Origin: Casuarius casuarius | Lineage: Eukaryota > Chordata > Aves > Casuariiformes > Casuariidae | Assembly: GCA_003342895.1 (NCBI GenBank) | Contig: PTFA01000029.1 | Coordinates: 868,001-932,000 of the forward strand | Direction: 5' to 3' | DNA: 64,000 nt | In this document: piece after piece, positions 1 through 12,640 of the stretch | How positions within the stretch are numbered: position 1 is the first letter of the stretch | Layout: the number at the start of each line of letters is the position of its first letter | Made by a program: the position numbers and the translations under genes | Notes under the pieces: generated by a model | What the model was told of the DNA's origin: nothing | The model's input: the letters and a program-made list of their open reading frames with translations, nothing else | The model's database searches: none

Positions 1-1390
1 TAAAGTGAATGAATGCCAGGAGATGACATCATTTACATTTAATTGTCTTGTTTATCAGCCATGTCTATACAGTTGTTTTAATAAAGGGCAGAGGAAGATA
101 AAGGCTACATTTGCATTCTCTAAGGAGCCTTTGACAAGGGACTAGGATGCTGTTGACATTTATTGTTTGCAAATGAGATAATCAAATAATGTATTGTTTT
201 GCAATTGTGGCTTTTTTTTCCAGTAAGTTATACTTTTTCATTATTATTATCCCTGAATGTTCATGACCAGATACTCAGTTTCAACTTTCTACCTGACTCT
301 TTCCTGGGTTTGGAGCAATTGACACATGTTCAGCTTGCTCAGATTCCTCTTGCTTCCAAACATAAGATGAAGCATTAAAGCGTCAACTTTACTGTGAGAA
401 GAACAAGACCTTAAACTCAGGCATACGCTATGGGCTTTTGCAAATCAGGGCTTCCCAGCTTCAAAAATCAGATGGTCAATATTTTGCTGGGAGGAGGTCC
501 CTTTTTCCTTTTAAGATTTCCAAACAATACAAATTAAGCAGGCAACACATTGCTAATTTTACACCTTTTTTTCATCCCGTATGTGATTAAAATACAAATG
601 GTTTGATGGGCTCATATGTGCAGACGCCATAATCCTTCCTCATGTGACCTCACAGCAGAGCTATGTCAGCTCTTGCCTGCCAAATCTCCCACTCCTGAGC
701 TCCCCCATTATGTCTCATTCACAGTTCATCTTTTTTCCTTATTTTCTACCCTCATGCTCCCTTGAGGGTGCAGCTGTGCTAACTGCTTTTTGCATTTATG
801 CGTTCAGCTCAAAGCATTAACTTTATCCACATTAAAGCCAAGCATGCCATTGCCACCTATGGACCCCTCTCCTTACTCGATTTTTAATCCTGTCTTCAAG
901 GTGCTGTTTTGTGGCCGAAGGTATATCAGTCCATTTTCCTTTCCATGCTGAGGAGGGCAGTGCCTGGCCTTAGGGTGAGCAGGTCTACAGACTGTTTTGC
1001 CTTTTGGTTCACTACATGTCGTAGCTACCTTCATGTTTCCACCCAGGTGTTGCTGTCTGATGAGAGAAGCTGGTAGTTAATGCCCACTAGAGAAAGAAGA
1101 ACATAGAGACACATAAGTTTCTTAAATAATCAGAAAATGGCACCTAAAACAGACTCTGCACTTCTGTGATGTCTGTGTCCAAGGCAACGATAAAGGACTC
1201 AGACTACTTATTTAACCCAAAACCATCAGGACTAGCACAGCAGGTGGGGAAGAGGGCGTTGGACCTCAGTTCAGAAGTCACAGTGGGCTGAGTGCAGCCG
1301 CTGCTTCTCTGCATTGATGGTGTAAAGAGCTGGCATCCAGGAGCCAGTCTGAATTGCTTGTTGCTCTCTTTAACTTAGGTGCAATAATAG

Positions 1391-1505
1391 ATATCTAGGT
1401 CCATCTTAGGCCTCTATAGTGGATAGAAGAAAACCAGTACTGGTAGGGAATGGTGGGTAGCATTCTACAGTGGGCAGAGAAAAACCAGTAGTATCTAGGT
1501 CAGAC
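1391..1505. repeat. Degenerate local tandem duplication
   Basis: A 27-base segment at 1413-1439 recurs at 1464-1490 with 22 of 27 positions matching by eye (shared end gaaaaccagta-like). The pair is flanked on both sides by tatctaggtc (1392-1401 and 1492-1501), so the whole block looks like an old duplication with an offset of about 52 bases. Confidence 0.55.
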
Positions 1506-1617
1506 CAGTTGTTCATTGTGTTTTAAGGAGTGCTTGGTATCAAAATCACCAGTGGAAGGTGAGAACCTTTCACTAGGTCTTTACAGAATAACCTGTCCCA
1601 AGACAATCATTTTTCCT

Positions 1618-1657
1618 CTTTCTAATTTCATTAAGTTCTTTCTAATTCCATTAAGTA
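1618..1657. repeat. Two-copy 20-bp direct tandem repeat
   Basis: Two adjacent near-identical units reading ctttctaatttcattaagt and ctttctaattccattaagt. Low-copy slippage-type duplication; no coding or family assignment. Confidence 0.75.
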
Positions 1658-2000
1658 TTGACTGGAGTAAATTCTTTACATGCTTTCCAAACTTCTCAAG
1701 GATTTTACTTTAACTCCTGATATGAAGGGGCAGCAATTTTCTTTTAGATTAAAAAAGTGAAAAGGATCTATGTGATTGGGAGTGAAAATCTAGGTCTTAT
1801 CCAGTCTCTTGAAATTTCACAATAGTTTTGTGCACTTCAGTCTAGAGGCTTCACTTGTTTTGCTGAGAAACCCAGGCCAGCAGAAGTATGGTTGGCTAGA
1901 TTCATGTCTGTATTTAATGTATGTAAAAATGTACTGGTTAAAAGCACTGCTCAGTGCCAAGTGCATAGTTAACATTTTCTATTCAATTATCAATAAACAC

Positions 2001-2070
2001 TTTGGACTTGATTCTCTGTTCCAATTTTATACTGGTTTAGCTCCAGTGGAATTACACTGACATAGAGTCC
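2001..2070. repeat. Short ancient palindromic-type interspersed repeat
   Basis: Reads like a degenerate copy of a repeat I recall from reptile and bird genomes: gattctctgttcc, then a tactggtttagctccagtgg core, then aattacactgac. In less decayed copies the core is followed by its own reverse complement. Here the second arm is mostly lost. No family name assigned. Confidence 0.4.
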
Positions 2071-3217
2071 ATGCGACACAGCAAAAATCAATCCTTTCAT
2101 TCGCAACAGGACCTAAATTCAACCACAAATACATATTTGTAAAAATTTTCTTTCCAGTTAAAAAACAAACAAAACACCCCTGACGAAAGTATTGTGTGGT
2201 TTGTAGCTGGTGAATAAAACCAATTGCGAGAGTACCAAAGAGCTATTCCCAGTGGTCCCCTATATATGGGGTGATCTTAAAATAACCCATCATTTCTTTA
2301 CTGATATTATGAAACAGTAGCAAGAAAAATAAGCAGAGTAGCTCTTCACTTTTGTCTAATTACTCTGGCAGATGAAGGTGTGAAATGATTAGCCAGTAAC
2401 ATATGGGCTTAGGCTTGGAGAAGTTCCCAGTGAGAATTCTTTTTATTCCAGGCATATTTTATCATTTAATTTAAGAGCGTTAATCCGTGGGTGAGTCTCA
2501 GCCTGCCACTCTCTTGCTTGCTTCCTCGTGCTTAACAAACATATTCCTAATCTCAATCATGCTTCCTCCTGCTCTTCCACGCTAACACTGTAAATAACCC
2601 CCCGGCCTGACACTGATGGCACGGGTGGGTGGGGAGCTGTACTGTGATGTAGAGCCTGCTCTTCATATGACAGCTGTAAAACTGAGAAATTACTGTTTGG
2701 GTACAACAAGGGGGCTTAACAATGCCGGTCGTATCTATCAGCCTCCGAATGAAAAGAAGGTGTCTTGGAAACCAGCATTTATGTTCCCTCGCTTCCTCTC
2801 GGAAACTAGCATTCCTCAGTGCTGTAAACGGGGTTGTATCAGTACTGTTTTCACTTGAACACGGAGGCGGCATCTCAGCTTGCTAAATATAGGCAGTGTA
2901 GGAAGGCACACCCACGGGAACACCATTTTTCCAGTTCTCCTTTAGTAGTGACATTCCCCAGTTAGCTATATTTAGCTTGTATTTGAGGTGCCTAAAATAC
3001 TTGCATTAAAACAAGCACATGTGTATTCTCTTCATCCAGCCAGTCAAGACTGCAAACAAGAATTGCATCATTTGGCATTATAATGAACAACTTTGCATGC
3101 GCTCATTCATTTTATCCCCTAGTACTTTAGCTGTGCTTATTGAAGCTCTGTAGCCAGCAGATAACAACATGCGGAGTAAAGAGACAGGGTTTCAGTTTTC
3201 AAACATGGGAAACTTAA
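2071..3217. other. Non-coding stretch, no gene seen
   Basis: No recognisable repeat or exon. Around 2553-2873 both strands are open at once (106 codons minus, 80 codons plus). Neither translation has a recognisable motif, so this is treated as chance openness. A few CpGs cluster at 2600-2870. Confidence 0.5.
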
Positions 3218-3310
3218 TCCCTAATCTGGATGCTCCAAATTGCCACTTAGACATGTAAATGTCAATTTTATGCACCTAAGTGCCAATTTGAGTGTCCAAA
3301 TGCATGACTT
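3218..3310. repeat. Possible ancient interspersed repeat (caccta/taggtg type)
   Basis: Contains gccacttagacatgtaaatg followed by atgcacctaagtgcc and a second aatttgagtgtccaaatgc block. The alternating acttag/cacctaagtg modules resemble decayed members of the short reptile/bird repeats also seen near 27.7 kb. The match is weak. Confidence 0.3.
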
Positions 3311-6300
3311 GGACATCACATTAAGGCACCCATTGGGTTATATTGCTTGCTTTATTTATCTGAGTGCACATTATGCTCTGTAAGTAATTATGCTTGGTTC
3401 CACAGAAGTAAATCAATGCATTCAAGTAGATTTCCAGATGAAAGTGATTTCAGCCTGGCAGAAAATATTAAAAACAGACAGCTTGCCATGTGTCAGTGTC
3501 ATGCTTACCTAGGTGCCCCCTCAGTGCTCCATCAGTACCACATAAACGTCTGGTACCTGAGAGCATTCCTTTGCCATAATTTCTAAAAAGTATCCTAACG
3601 TTGGGATTATCTTTTAGGAAGCCTACTCCTGCTGCAGCACTGCAGTCAATCTGCTGGGGACCGCGCAGCCCCCTGTGGTCCCTGAACTATGGGATTATTT
3701 GGGGTGCTCACTAACAGGCACGGGGTGAGCTGCATGCCGTGCTCCCGCAGATGGGAAGCCTGTGGTGTCAAGGAATCCAGGCGATGCTCACTCCACAGAT
3801 TCCAGGATGCTAATGGAAATCTTAAAATAGGATTTAGGTGTGTCCCCCCCCCCCATTACTCCCCCTCCCCAACAGTGTTTAAATGGCCTTGAGAAAATGA
3901 CACTAGATAATACCCGCCATGCTTTTCCCTGAGACGCCTTAAAATGCTGTAGTCAGAGAGGCTCGGGCCACTTTAACCCCAGCCTTTTCTGAGCAACAAC
4001 GTCTAATATCTCTTTCACATCACAGCAGAGATTCTGAAATGAGGTGTAATTTGCAGCTTTAAGAGGGCGAGGAAAAGAGCAGCCAAAATCTGGCAGCGCA
4101 TTCTCTTCCCAGACTAGAATTTTACATTGTGTTGCCTGTTCATTTTCTTCACTCTTTGCCTGACAGAAGTGACCCCTTCAAAATTTCTGAGGAGAGAAAA
4201 GAACCATCTAGAAATTGCACCCTAAAAACATCCATACTTGTTCATTTGGGGATTTGCCTGAGTTTTAATAGGCATTTTCTTTGTCTCAGTTGTGGTTGCT
4301 TTCTGTAGACATGCCATTGTTAAAGCCCTGTTCACGCAGCCATTCTCACAAAGAGAAGGAGAAATGTTACTTGGATCAGGGCATCATCTGAGGCTCAGCA
4401 CTGTCAGGGAGATGCAAGGCTGCTTTCAATGCCAAGGACACTTCCCTCGGTGCTGCAAATACTCACAGCTCTGCTAGAAAACTGCCTCACCTCCTACGCT
4501 TACAGGATGCAGGTGTCTTTACCACATCCAAGACCTTATAATCTTCTCTTCTGTGGAGCCTGGGCAGATGGGGCTTGGGAAGGCTTGGAAGTGGGAGATC
4601 CCCTCCCACAGTCAGTGAGTCCTGAGCTCGCGGTGATGCTTCGAACCCCAAACTACATACGGATTAGAAGTGCTTGGTTATTGGAGTTCACCATGCCTAC
4701 ACTCTTTCCCCGGCTTGATCTTCCTCTTATGAAATAGACTTAGTCAAAATCCACCCTAATTTCAAGCCTCATTGTAGATCTGCTCCTGGAAAAGCAGTGC
4801 ATGTTCTCCTGTCCTGAATGGAGGCAAGGAAATGAGCCAGACGAGAGTCTGACTGGGCTCCCTTGCAGTGAAGCCAGCACAGAGGCAAGCAATTTGTGTC
4901 AACTGTGATGAGAGAAAATTGCAGCCCACTAAATGCAGTAATGATCTCAGGATATTTTAGGTAGGAGGGGACCTGGATGATTAACATCTCCTGATGATAC
5001 AGTTCCCAGGATCATTCACCAAAGTCCAGGCAAAGATAAGTCCAACCATAGCAAAATCACAGCTGCACATATATATGCAGTTACTTTCTATAAGCACAAA
5101 TATAATGGAATCAAATTTCACGTGAATGCTACTCAGCCAGTAACTCTTTGCATCACCTAATTCTCATTTCCTCTTCTGCAAACCATAAAGGAAAAGATAT
5201 TAAGTGAGCTGCCATTCCCAAGACCTGCTTTACTTCCTATCCTTCCTCAGAGATTCAGGGGCCTTGGCTCATTACAGTTATTTTCCTTGTATGAGCTCTT
5301 CCAATCAAGAAACAGAATTGATAAAATGCATATTATGTGACCCATCAGAACGAAAATCTCAAACTCTGATTATCCGACATTTGTAGCAAACAATTTTTAG
5401 ATCAAGGCACTCTGAAATAATACTTCCAAAACAATATACTAAAATATTGCACATATTATAATTTTCTTATGGAAGCTTCCTCTGAAATATACAGAGAATA
5501 TATTTAGCTAGGAGCCTATCCTCTACCCAACATTCAGAACCACTTGTAATGTAATATTGCAGAAGCTTTCTTCACTGCAAGTAAAAATGAGATGATTCAT
5601 ATGCACTAAAATTACAGTGGCAAAACATGCTGTACCTTGAGTTCCTTGTTCTGTCTTATTCTCAGGAACAGTCAGAGAGGGGTAGCCCCATTTCTAGAAT
5701 AATCCTGCTGAGGTTTTCTCCATAACACAAAGAAATATCAGAAATCTATCACTTCTGGGGTGGGGAATGGGGTTATCCTCCTCTTCCTGCAGCTAATTCT
5801 ATATCCAGAATGAAGACGAACAGATGGGACAAGTTAGCAAAGGAAGTTTGTGCAGTAAGAACGCATGTTTCTTCCTATGCAGCAATTCAAAGGCTTAGTG
5901 AAATCCGTGGAAGCCGTTCACTTCCGTCTGTTTGTCAAAATGAGGTTTAAATAGGAGACCAGTCCCAGAAGTCTTCAACACTAAAACAAATGGCCATAAC
6001 TCTTCAGAGAGACTTTCCCACGAAGTTGCTTTATTCTCAGATAAACTCTGAATAATTAGAAATAGAGATCTGAATATGTATAAATTTAACTTAGCTGTTC
6101 TGGTTTACATAACAAGGTTCATATTGGCTTTTCATGAAGAAATTCAAGAATGTCACATTGTCTGACAGATTTACTTAAGCATAGCTGACAATTTGGTAGT
6201 TCCTGTTGTTTCTGCAAGACTTGACTGGGGAAATGATGAACACTGATACCAAGCTATGACACAAAGTTGATACTATAGTGCTTTCCAATAGTCTTGAGCT

Positions 6301-6859
6301 GAACAGACAGCCAGAGCCTTTAGAAGTAAATGTACAGAAAAATATAAAATTAAACAGAAAACATATGTGCAGAGGCTCTCAAATATACAAATGAATGTCA
6401 TTCCATGTCTCAGGGGCTAGATACACTTTTCCCTTTGGAAAAACTGGACTACTTATTCATTTGCACAAGGCCAAAAATTAGTCATTGGGTAAATTAAATT
6501 CAACTCACTTGAAATGGAATTAAAATGATGGAAAACTGCTGAATATAGTTTTTCTAACAATTAGAGTTGCTATACGAAAATTAATGAAAAGCTCCATCTT
6601 AATCAAGTCATAGTCCTGTCAGAATCCTTCTTTGTCGTTCTCTATTGTCATGTAAATAGCTAATCTTCCTCTTTTCCTTGCCACAGTTTCTACCCTTCAT
6701 ATCAGCTGGTGTTGGTTTGCTTCCAAGTTCCATGATAGTAAGTTAAGCAGTTAGGAAAAACAGCTGAATTAGGCTTCCGATGGCTGAAGGAAAGCAGATA
6801 CACTCATCAGGGACAGAAAACATATAAATGAATTGACACGCTATTTTTATAAAACTGTG
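3311..6859. other. Non-coding stretch, no gene seen
   Basis: About 3.5 kb without a recognisable gene or clear repeat. Longest open frame is 102 codons (4429-4737) with no domain. A run of eleven C (3844-3854) is the main simple repeat. A weak CR1-like phrase at 4955-5040 was considered and rejected. Confidence 0.6.
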
Positions 6860-7030
6860 GAAGGTAGAGATTGACACAACCTCTTAGATCATCCAGTCCA
6901 TCTCTCCACTAGGACAGAACTGTTTTCAACAGGAATAGTTTTTATGGTTTTGTCTAATCTACTTTTAAGAATCCCAAGTAATGAGGCTTTCTTAATGTTG
7001 CCAATTTAACCTGATTACTCTTTTCATAAA
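6860..7030 (-). mobile_element. CR1 LINE 3'-end fragment, antisense
   Basis: Read on the plus strand this is the reverse complement of a CR1 3' region: ctcttagatcatccagtcca (6881-6900), a spacer, tctaatctacttttaagaat (6955-6974), then caagtaatgaggcttt. These follow in the order of the CR1 3' tail complement (cttagatcatccagtccat ... taatctagttttaaatgtcccaa ... gatggggcttccacc). No reverse transcriptase portion remains, and both ends are blurred. A dead, heavily mutated, 5'-truncated copy. Confidence 0.7.
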
Positions 7031-9944
7031 CCATATCCACTAACTCTTCTCTTTTTTACTATTTTTTCTTTTTGCTGTTGTTGGAAATAGTGTAAATTAT
7101 TATTATTTTAGATACCAGAAAATAAGCTGCGTGGTATATAAATATTGTGTAGGATCAAATCATGCTTTCATGTGTGCACAGGAGATTTCTGAGATATCCA
7201 TCAACATACGTCACACCTCATAGCTTCTTTAACTTTGCCCTCAATGAATGCCATTAATGTATTCAGAGGCAGCTTTGTCAAGAGAGACAAACCAATTGCA
7301 TGAATGATCCAATTAGTTTAAATCTCTCTATGCTTCTGTAACTAACTAATCTGTACTCTCCTGTTACAGAGATGCATGGATAAGAGTAAAGCTATGCCCA
7401 TGCTAACAACACTTTGTCCAAGTTATATTTATCCCCATATTAGTAATTTGGCATTCTCTTTTCAGATATTACAGTAAGAGAAAGATGTTGTAAGGAGGGG
7501 CTGAATCTTCCCAGAAATAGGTATAGCTCCTCTTTAGTCTTTTTCCCTGAATTCCAAGGCAAATAATCTTACATCTCTTAGCTGAAATTTAATAAAAATC
7601 ATAAAGTATAAAAATACACATTAAAAAAACCCATCAGCCCAATGCAGCACCATTAGAAGCAGTTTTGGTGCCTTGCTCACAGGGAAGCAGGACAAAGGAT
7701 GGGAAAGGATCAGCCTCTAAACTGGAACAGAGAGTGCCTGAAAAGAACTCCTTAATTCCACCAAAAAATGAAATTGATAGGCAGTCTTTGCTCTTCCCAT
7801 AATGAACATAATAGGAAGTAAAAAGAGACAGAGGGGTTAGGGGCCAGGTAACTATATACTGAATATAGACAGCCTGTATCTCTGCACAGGCACACGTCTA
7901 CCCAGCCTTCTCCTTAAAGCACAGTGAGAGCTGCTGGAGGATTCACCAGCCACTTAGAGATCGCTTTTTTTGCACACACTGCTTTTTTCCAGTAAGCAAC
8001 ACAAATTTTGCTCTGAAGTTAGATGAACAGTTAAGCTGGCATAAATCATGAGGACTCACAGGAATGAATGAACAGCTAGACAATTCTGATGCACAGAAAT
8101 ACCACGAGAACTATATCATGAGAAATGCAGCCAGATATCAGTACAGTGGGAATCACGACACAGTAACACAGTAAAACCCACCAAATCATGCATGCTTACA
8201 TCATCCTCATTAGGCAGTATTGATGTTGCACCTCTTTCTCTTGTCACCTGCTTTGTTTATTTAAACTTGAAGCAGAGATCACTCTTGGCATAGTTTAGAT
8301 TTACTGTATTTGTGTTGACCTCAGCAGGAGTCCCTAGACATTACTCTCACACAGCCAGAAGATAATGACAAAAACAAGCAAATACTACAACCATCAGGTA
8401 CTCCAAATAAAAATCCAGTCCCTTCACTGTGCTCATGTTTTTTTAGGATTTTGCTGTAAGCATTAAGTCAAAAAGGACTTCACTGATTACAAAACAATAT
8501 TTTTATCCAGCAATGAAATTGATATAAACTCTACTTTAAGGAAGTCAGGAAGTCTCTCCCAGTCAAGATACCTGCTGCACAGTACTCAAGATTAAAAAGG
8601 ACTGAGTAATTCTGTTGCTCTAATTCACTCCACCCCAAACGACACATACTGATAGCAGCTCAGATCTTCCCGGAGGCACAGAGCTCAGTCAATAGCACAT
8701 CTGAGCAGTGAATTTTCTTAATGAGGACTCTGTGCCTTTAAACGTATGACCCAGCTCTTTGAAAGCCACAGGACAAGGCCAAAGTGGGCATTATGCTTAA
8801 TTTTCTAAGTCAGAGATGCCACAGACGTATTAGAAACCATTCATTATTGCAATGTCATAAAGGCTCAATTTTTCAGCTGGGCAAAGTCTTGTCTTCCTTT
8901 TTATGGACATGATTTTTCATCTTCAGACACTGTGCCTGCAATTCAGTGCTAATAGAAAGAGCAAATTAATACTTATTTGCTTCGTAGGACAACTGTAGAC
9001 CAACCCTATAGAATTATTTGCCCATTTTCAGTAAGGATTCCATGAAATGCTTCTCAAAGAGCTCAGTGACTTTTGCTCTGGCTCATAGTTATTTCCAGTC
9101 TCTCCTAACACCATGATATCTGTGTTGTCTTTTCTTCTTTTCTTTCAGTTTTTCCTTTCTTGTTTTGCTTTTTTCTTTGCTTTCTAGCTAAGACATTTTT
9201 TGCCCTTGTTGTCATCGGGGTTATCTCTGAGCAGTTGGGCAGAAAAAGTTAGAACACAGCTATTTTTTCATCACAGAGGTATCATGGTCCAAAGAACAGA
9301 CATATTACATCATTGTCTTAAATGTAACTCAGAATCTGAAAATTTTTACATGGGCTTATTTACTTGGTTCCAATGTATCCTTGTGATTTTTCCCCTAGAA
9401 AAGTCTTTTATGTATCAAATTGATTTGTTATGCTTCAAAGATATGATCACAAATCTCTGAGAACTAACCAAGGAATATCAGTAATTTGAATCTATGAAGC
9501 ACATCAGTCAATACGTTCACTCTGAAACCCCTGTGACATGCTCATAACAATGCTTCATTTTTATCAGCTTCCTTCCAGATCAATATTTATAGTACTATTC
9601 AAACATTTATTATTGTAAAATTGTAATGCTCAGGATTCAAAGAAAAGGGAGCAGAAAACACTGAACTCAGAGCATGCTTTAAACTGCCTGCAGATCTCAG
9701 TGAGTTTTCTCTCGCTTGTTTGCTTTGCTAAGAGTCCAAACTGGAAGGCTGCAGTCTTTTCAACACAAGGCCACAGAAGGGCTTCTTGAATCAAGAAGAC
9801 AAATTATTTCCCAATAATTTTAATTATAGCGTTCATTTGAGGCTAGGCTCCTCCGTGACACTGTTGTGGTAGCGATGACGGGTACTAAAGCTAGACACCC
9901 CTGTCCCTTTAGCCCAAGTTTTTACCTGCTCCCCTGCATTTCCC
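7031..9944. other. Non-coding stretch, no gene seen
   Basis: AT-rich, no recognised repeat. Near 9129-9148 a long polypyrimidine run ends in ctttcag, which looks like a splice acceptor, but no credible coding exon follows (one 86-codon frame at 9200-9460 without motif). Confidence 0.55.
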
Positions 9945-10002
9945 TTCATCTTAGGATCTCAAAGCCATTTTTGAACATTAAACTGTTCATCCTAATGACA
10001 GT
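9945..10002 (-). mobile_element. Possible MIR/CORE-SINE-like fragment
   Basis: The phrase cttaggatctcaaagcc followed by gaacattaaactgttcatcc is similar to the complement of the 3' part of MIR/CORE-type SINEs (ggatctcaaagcactttacaaacattaa...). Only about 55 bases are readable, with no tRNA-like head. Weak assignment. Confidence 0.35.
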
Positions 10003-11418
10003 CCTTCAGCATAGCACAAAGCCGAGGGGAGAGGGAGTGCTTTAGGAAACAGCAGGCTATGGGATATGCTTGAGCCCTTCCGAGCTCTCCTCACCATTTC
10101 CCCTCACTGCCCACCATAGACCTCAAACTCCGGACATGCAAATATGAAAGCTGCACCTTTGTGAATGCTGCTAAAAATTTATATTCAGAGATTCCTTTTT
10201 TTTTTTTTAATGCAGTCTGTATTCGAAACTCAAGGCCTGGGAAATTTCAATAGGAGTGATTAAACATTGGCAAAGTTGTATCTGAAAACAGGATCTAACA
10301 AGAGGAAGTGCCAGGCAACCTTAATAGGCTGTGCTACCAGCCTCGCCTATAATATCTCTCTGTGTTTACTGAATAAGTAATGTATAATTATGATGAGTGA
10401 TTCAGTCTGCTAACTAGCCAGAGCTGTCAGAACTTGGCTCTCTGCACAGTTGACGGAAAGAGGATCATAATAATTTCTAAATGTGACTGATAATGTGGTT
10501 TACATTTTTCACATTGTTAGCTCATGCACATTGGGATTTCTGGCTGGTAGGGAATAGATAACATTTCTATTACTTCTGCCTGGTTTTATCTCAGTTCTTA
10601 ACAGTTGGTTTGCTTTGGACAAGTGGTATTAGCAGCACCCTGTCATTCTTTACACATCTGGCACTTTTCTGTTTTTATTCCTGGACAGTTCACCAAGGAA
10701 ATATATTCTGGCATGTGCTCTTTAGCTTTTTCCTGAGCCAAGTTAACCCATCAATGTATGTCTAAATAGGGATACTTGCAATATTTGTAGTCATTACTGC
10801 TGAAGAACCACAGTAGATGCCAATGTTCAGAGAGTTTACTTGACTTCTGACGTACATAAAATTGCAAACAAACATCCCAAATTCTTTAATGGCTCATGGA
10901 GTCAATCATCATTTTAATACTCTTTCGTGGGGAAAGATTAAGTACTGAGAGGAAATTCCCCTATTTAAAGGCAGCTTCCTGGTTTTCAGGGGAGTTAGAG
11001 AAGTTTCAAGGCTGCTTTAGCTGATGGTCTGCTCCTCATGCTTCTACATCTAAACAGAGAAGAGGGAATATGTTTAGCTCAGGAAGGCTTTGCTCATCCT
11101 TTCTCTTCACAGCTTGAGATGGTAAGAGCTTGGAGAAGCAACACTCTTCAGCAAACATAGGGGTTCTCTCCTAGCTCTGCCCAAGATATATTTTGAAGAG
11201 ATTGGTCTTTAAAGCCCCTTTTTCCTGTGAATAAAGCTTGACTGGTAAGCAGACCCAGTCCTCTGTTTAAAATAATTTCCAAGGCTAATGTTTTCTTGAT
11301 TTGTGGCATTAAATGCAGTATTCCTGAGGGATGAGCCCTGGAAAGCAACACAATTTTTTACGTACGGACTGAGCAGAGCATAGAAACATTGGCACACCAG
11401 ACTGAAAAGGTCCTCAGG
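10003..11418. other. Non-coding stretch, no gene seen
   Basis: Holds a T13 run at 10196-10208 and a quiet AT-rich segment near 10330-10560. Minus-strand frames of 67 and 88 codons (11148-11475) have no recognisable domain. It borders the CR1 copy at its right end. Confidence 0.5.
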
Positions 11419-11436
11419 CACAGCCACAGCCACAGC
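11419..11436. repeat. Hexamer microsatellite (CACAGC)3
   Basis: Three exact copies of cacagc. It lies where the 3' end of the neighbouring minus-strand CR1 should fall, so it could be what is left of the element's tail, or it could be unrelated. Confidence 0.7.
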
Positions 11437-12640
11437 TATTCCAGAAGTACTTCCTCTTCTCCCTTTCAAAACCATGACAAGATCTACCTTAGGTTTTCTC
11501 TCTCTTCAGTCTGCTGTCAGGAGATTGCTCCAGCACCTGGTTAGTGGGTTCATCAGATGCTGTCTTCTGATCCTAAAAGAAATGTGTTCCATATGGCTTA
11601 TACCAAGAAGGTCCTTAGAAGGTCAGCTTAAAAAAAATATTTTCCCTCCTAATGCTGAGCCCATAAATACATATACCCAGCAGTCATCACCACTCTTTGT
11701 GTCACTAAGCTAAAGAAACCAAGCTCTTTTGGTCACCTTTTATAACATAGGCCCTGCTTCCCCAGTTCTACTGTTTGCCCTTCTCTGTGTAATCTCTCCT
11801 GAGGGTGACCAGCACTGCACATGGTACTCGGAAGAGGTACAAGAGCTTTGTACAGCTGTGCTTGTGCTTCCCCATCTCGGCTGGAAGTACTTCTGCCCTG
11901 TGAGCGTCCTGGCAGTGTATTTGCCCACCCCACAGCTGCATTATGGCAATATTTCACCATGATCCCATAATCAGCTACATCTTTTTCATCTTTTTTTTTC
12001 CCCACAGTCATTTCCAAATTATGAGCTCCTAATGTGTAGCAGAATTACTCCCTCACACATGACCTTGATTTTAAGCTCTTGAATGTAATTCTCAGGTCAG
12101 TCTGCCTTTTGTGAGCTAGTCCACTGCTCCCTGTTAACAGTGCCTCCAGGCCCCTTGTCATCAGCAGGTTGCATCTGATAATTCTTAATTCCCTAATAGT
12201 CGTGCCAAGCTCATTAATAAAAATAGTGAACAGAGTCAGTGCCAGACCTTATCCTTGAGGAACTCTACCAATGACCTCTCGTCAACCTAATGTTTCCCCT
12301 TTCAACGTTATTTGTTGCCATGTCTCTGGAAGCCAGTTCCTTATCCAGCCAATCTTTTCTCTGTGAATCCCCATGGTGTCCATTTTTTTCACAGTTCTCA
12401 CGGGATGGTGCATCTGATACTTCCTCTGATTCTAGATAGACAAGATCTACAGCATTTCTACCATATCATTATCAAACCAGAGAAAGTCATTGGGTTGTCT
12501 GGTATGAGCTATTCTTTTGATAAAATCATGGTGCAATATAACCTCATTTTCTTCTACCTTCTTTCTTTTAGTTTCCTTCAAAATCTATTTCAAAAACATG
12601 ACCCAGTCTTCAAATTAGATTTACTCAGATCATTTTCCAT
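11437..12640 (-). mobile_element. CR1-type LINE, 5'-truncated, with decayed reverse transcriptase
   Basis: Reading the minus strand from about 12,580 downwards, the conserved reverse transcriptase blocks appear in order. First come a FIK-like block and a DLVYL-like block. Then, at 12241-12280, comes VIGRVPQG, a stop, and TLFTIFINEL, corresponding to the CR1 GVPQGSVLGP..LFNIFINDL motif. At 11801-11840 comes SSEYHVQCWSPSGEITQRR, corresponding to the LEYCVQFWSP...ERVQRRA block. Below that, ctttagcttagtgacac and aaccaggtgctggagcaatc follow the order of the CR1 3' region. Frameshifts and stops break every frame, so it is inactive. A full CR1 is about 4.5 kb; this is roughly its 3' 1.2 kb. The 3' end is uncertain by about 60 bases. 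A long plus-strand open frame at 12312-12812 is only the shadow of this element and its flank. Confidence 0.88.

Larger units (their letters stand above)
1..2000. other. Non-coding stretch, no gene seen
   Basis: Unique-looking, moderately AT-rich DNA. Longest open frames are 65 and 83 codons with no recognisable domain. It contains two degenerate local duplications, listed separately (1391-1505 and 1618-1657). No known repeat family was recognised. Confidence 0.6.

Noticed and set aside
2553..2873. Frames open on both strands (106 and 80 codons)
   Set aside because: No recognisable motif in either translation; mutual shadows in a stop-poor patch.
4955..5040. CR1-like phrase (taggaggggacctggatgat)
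   Set aside because: Only one short block resembles the antisense CR1 3' end, and the following sequence does not continue in CR1 order.
9129..9460. Strong polypyrimidine-AG acceptor-like site followed by an 86-codon frame
   Set aside because: The translation shows no domain, and such tracts arise by chance in t-rich DNA. No downstream donor or partner exon was identified.
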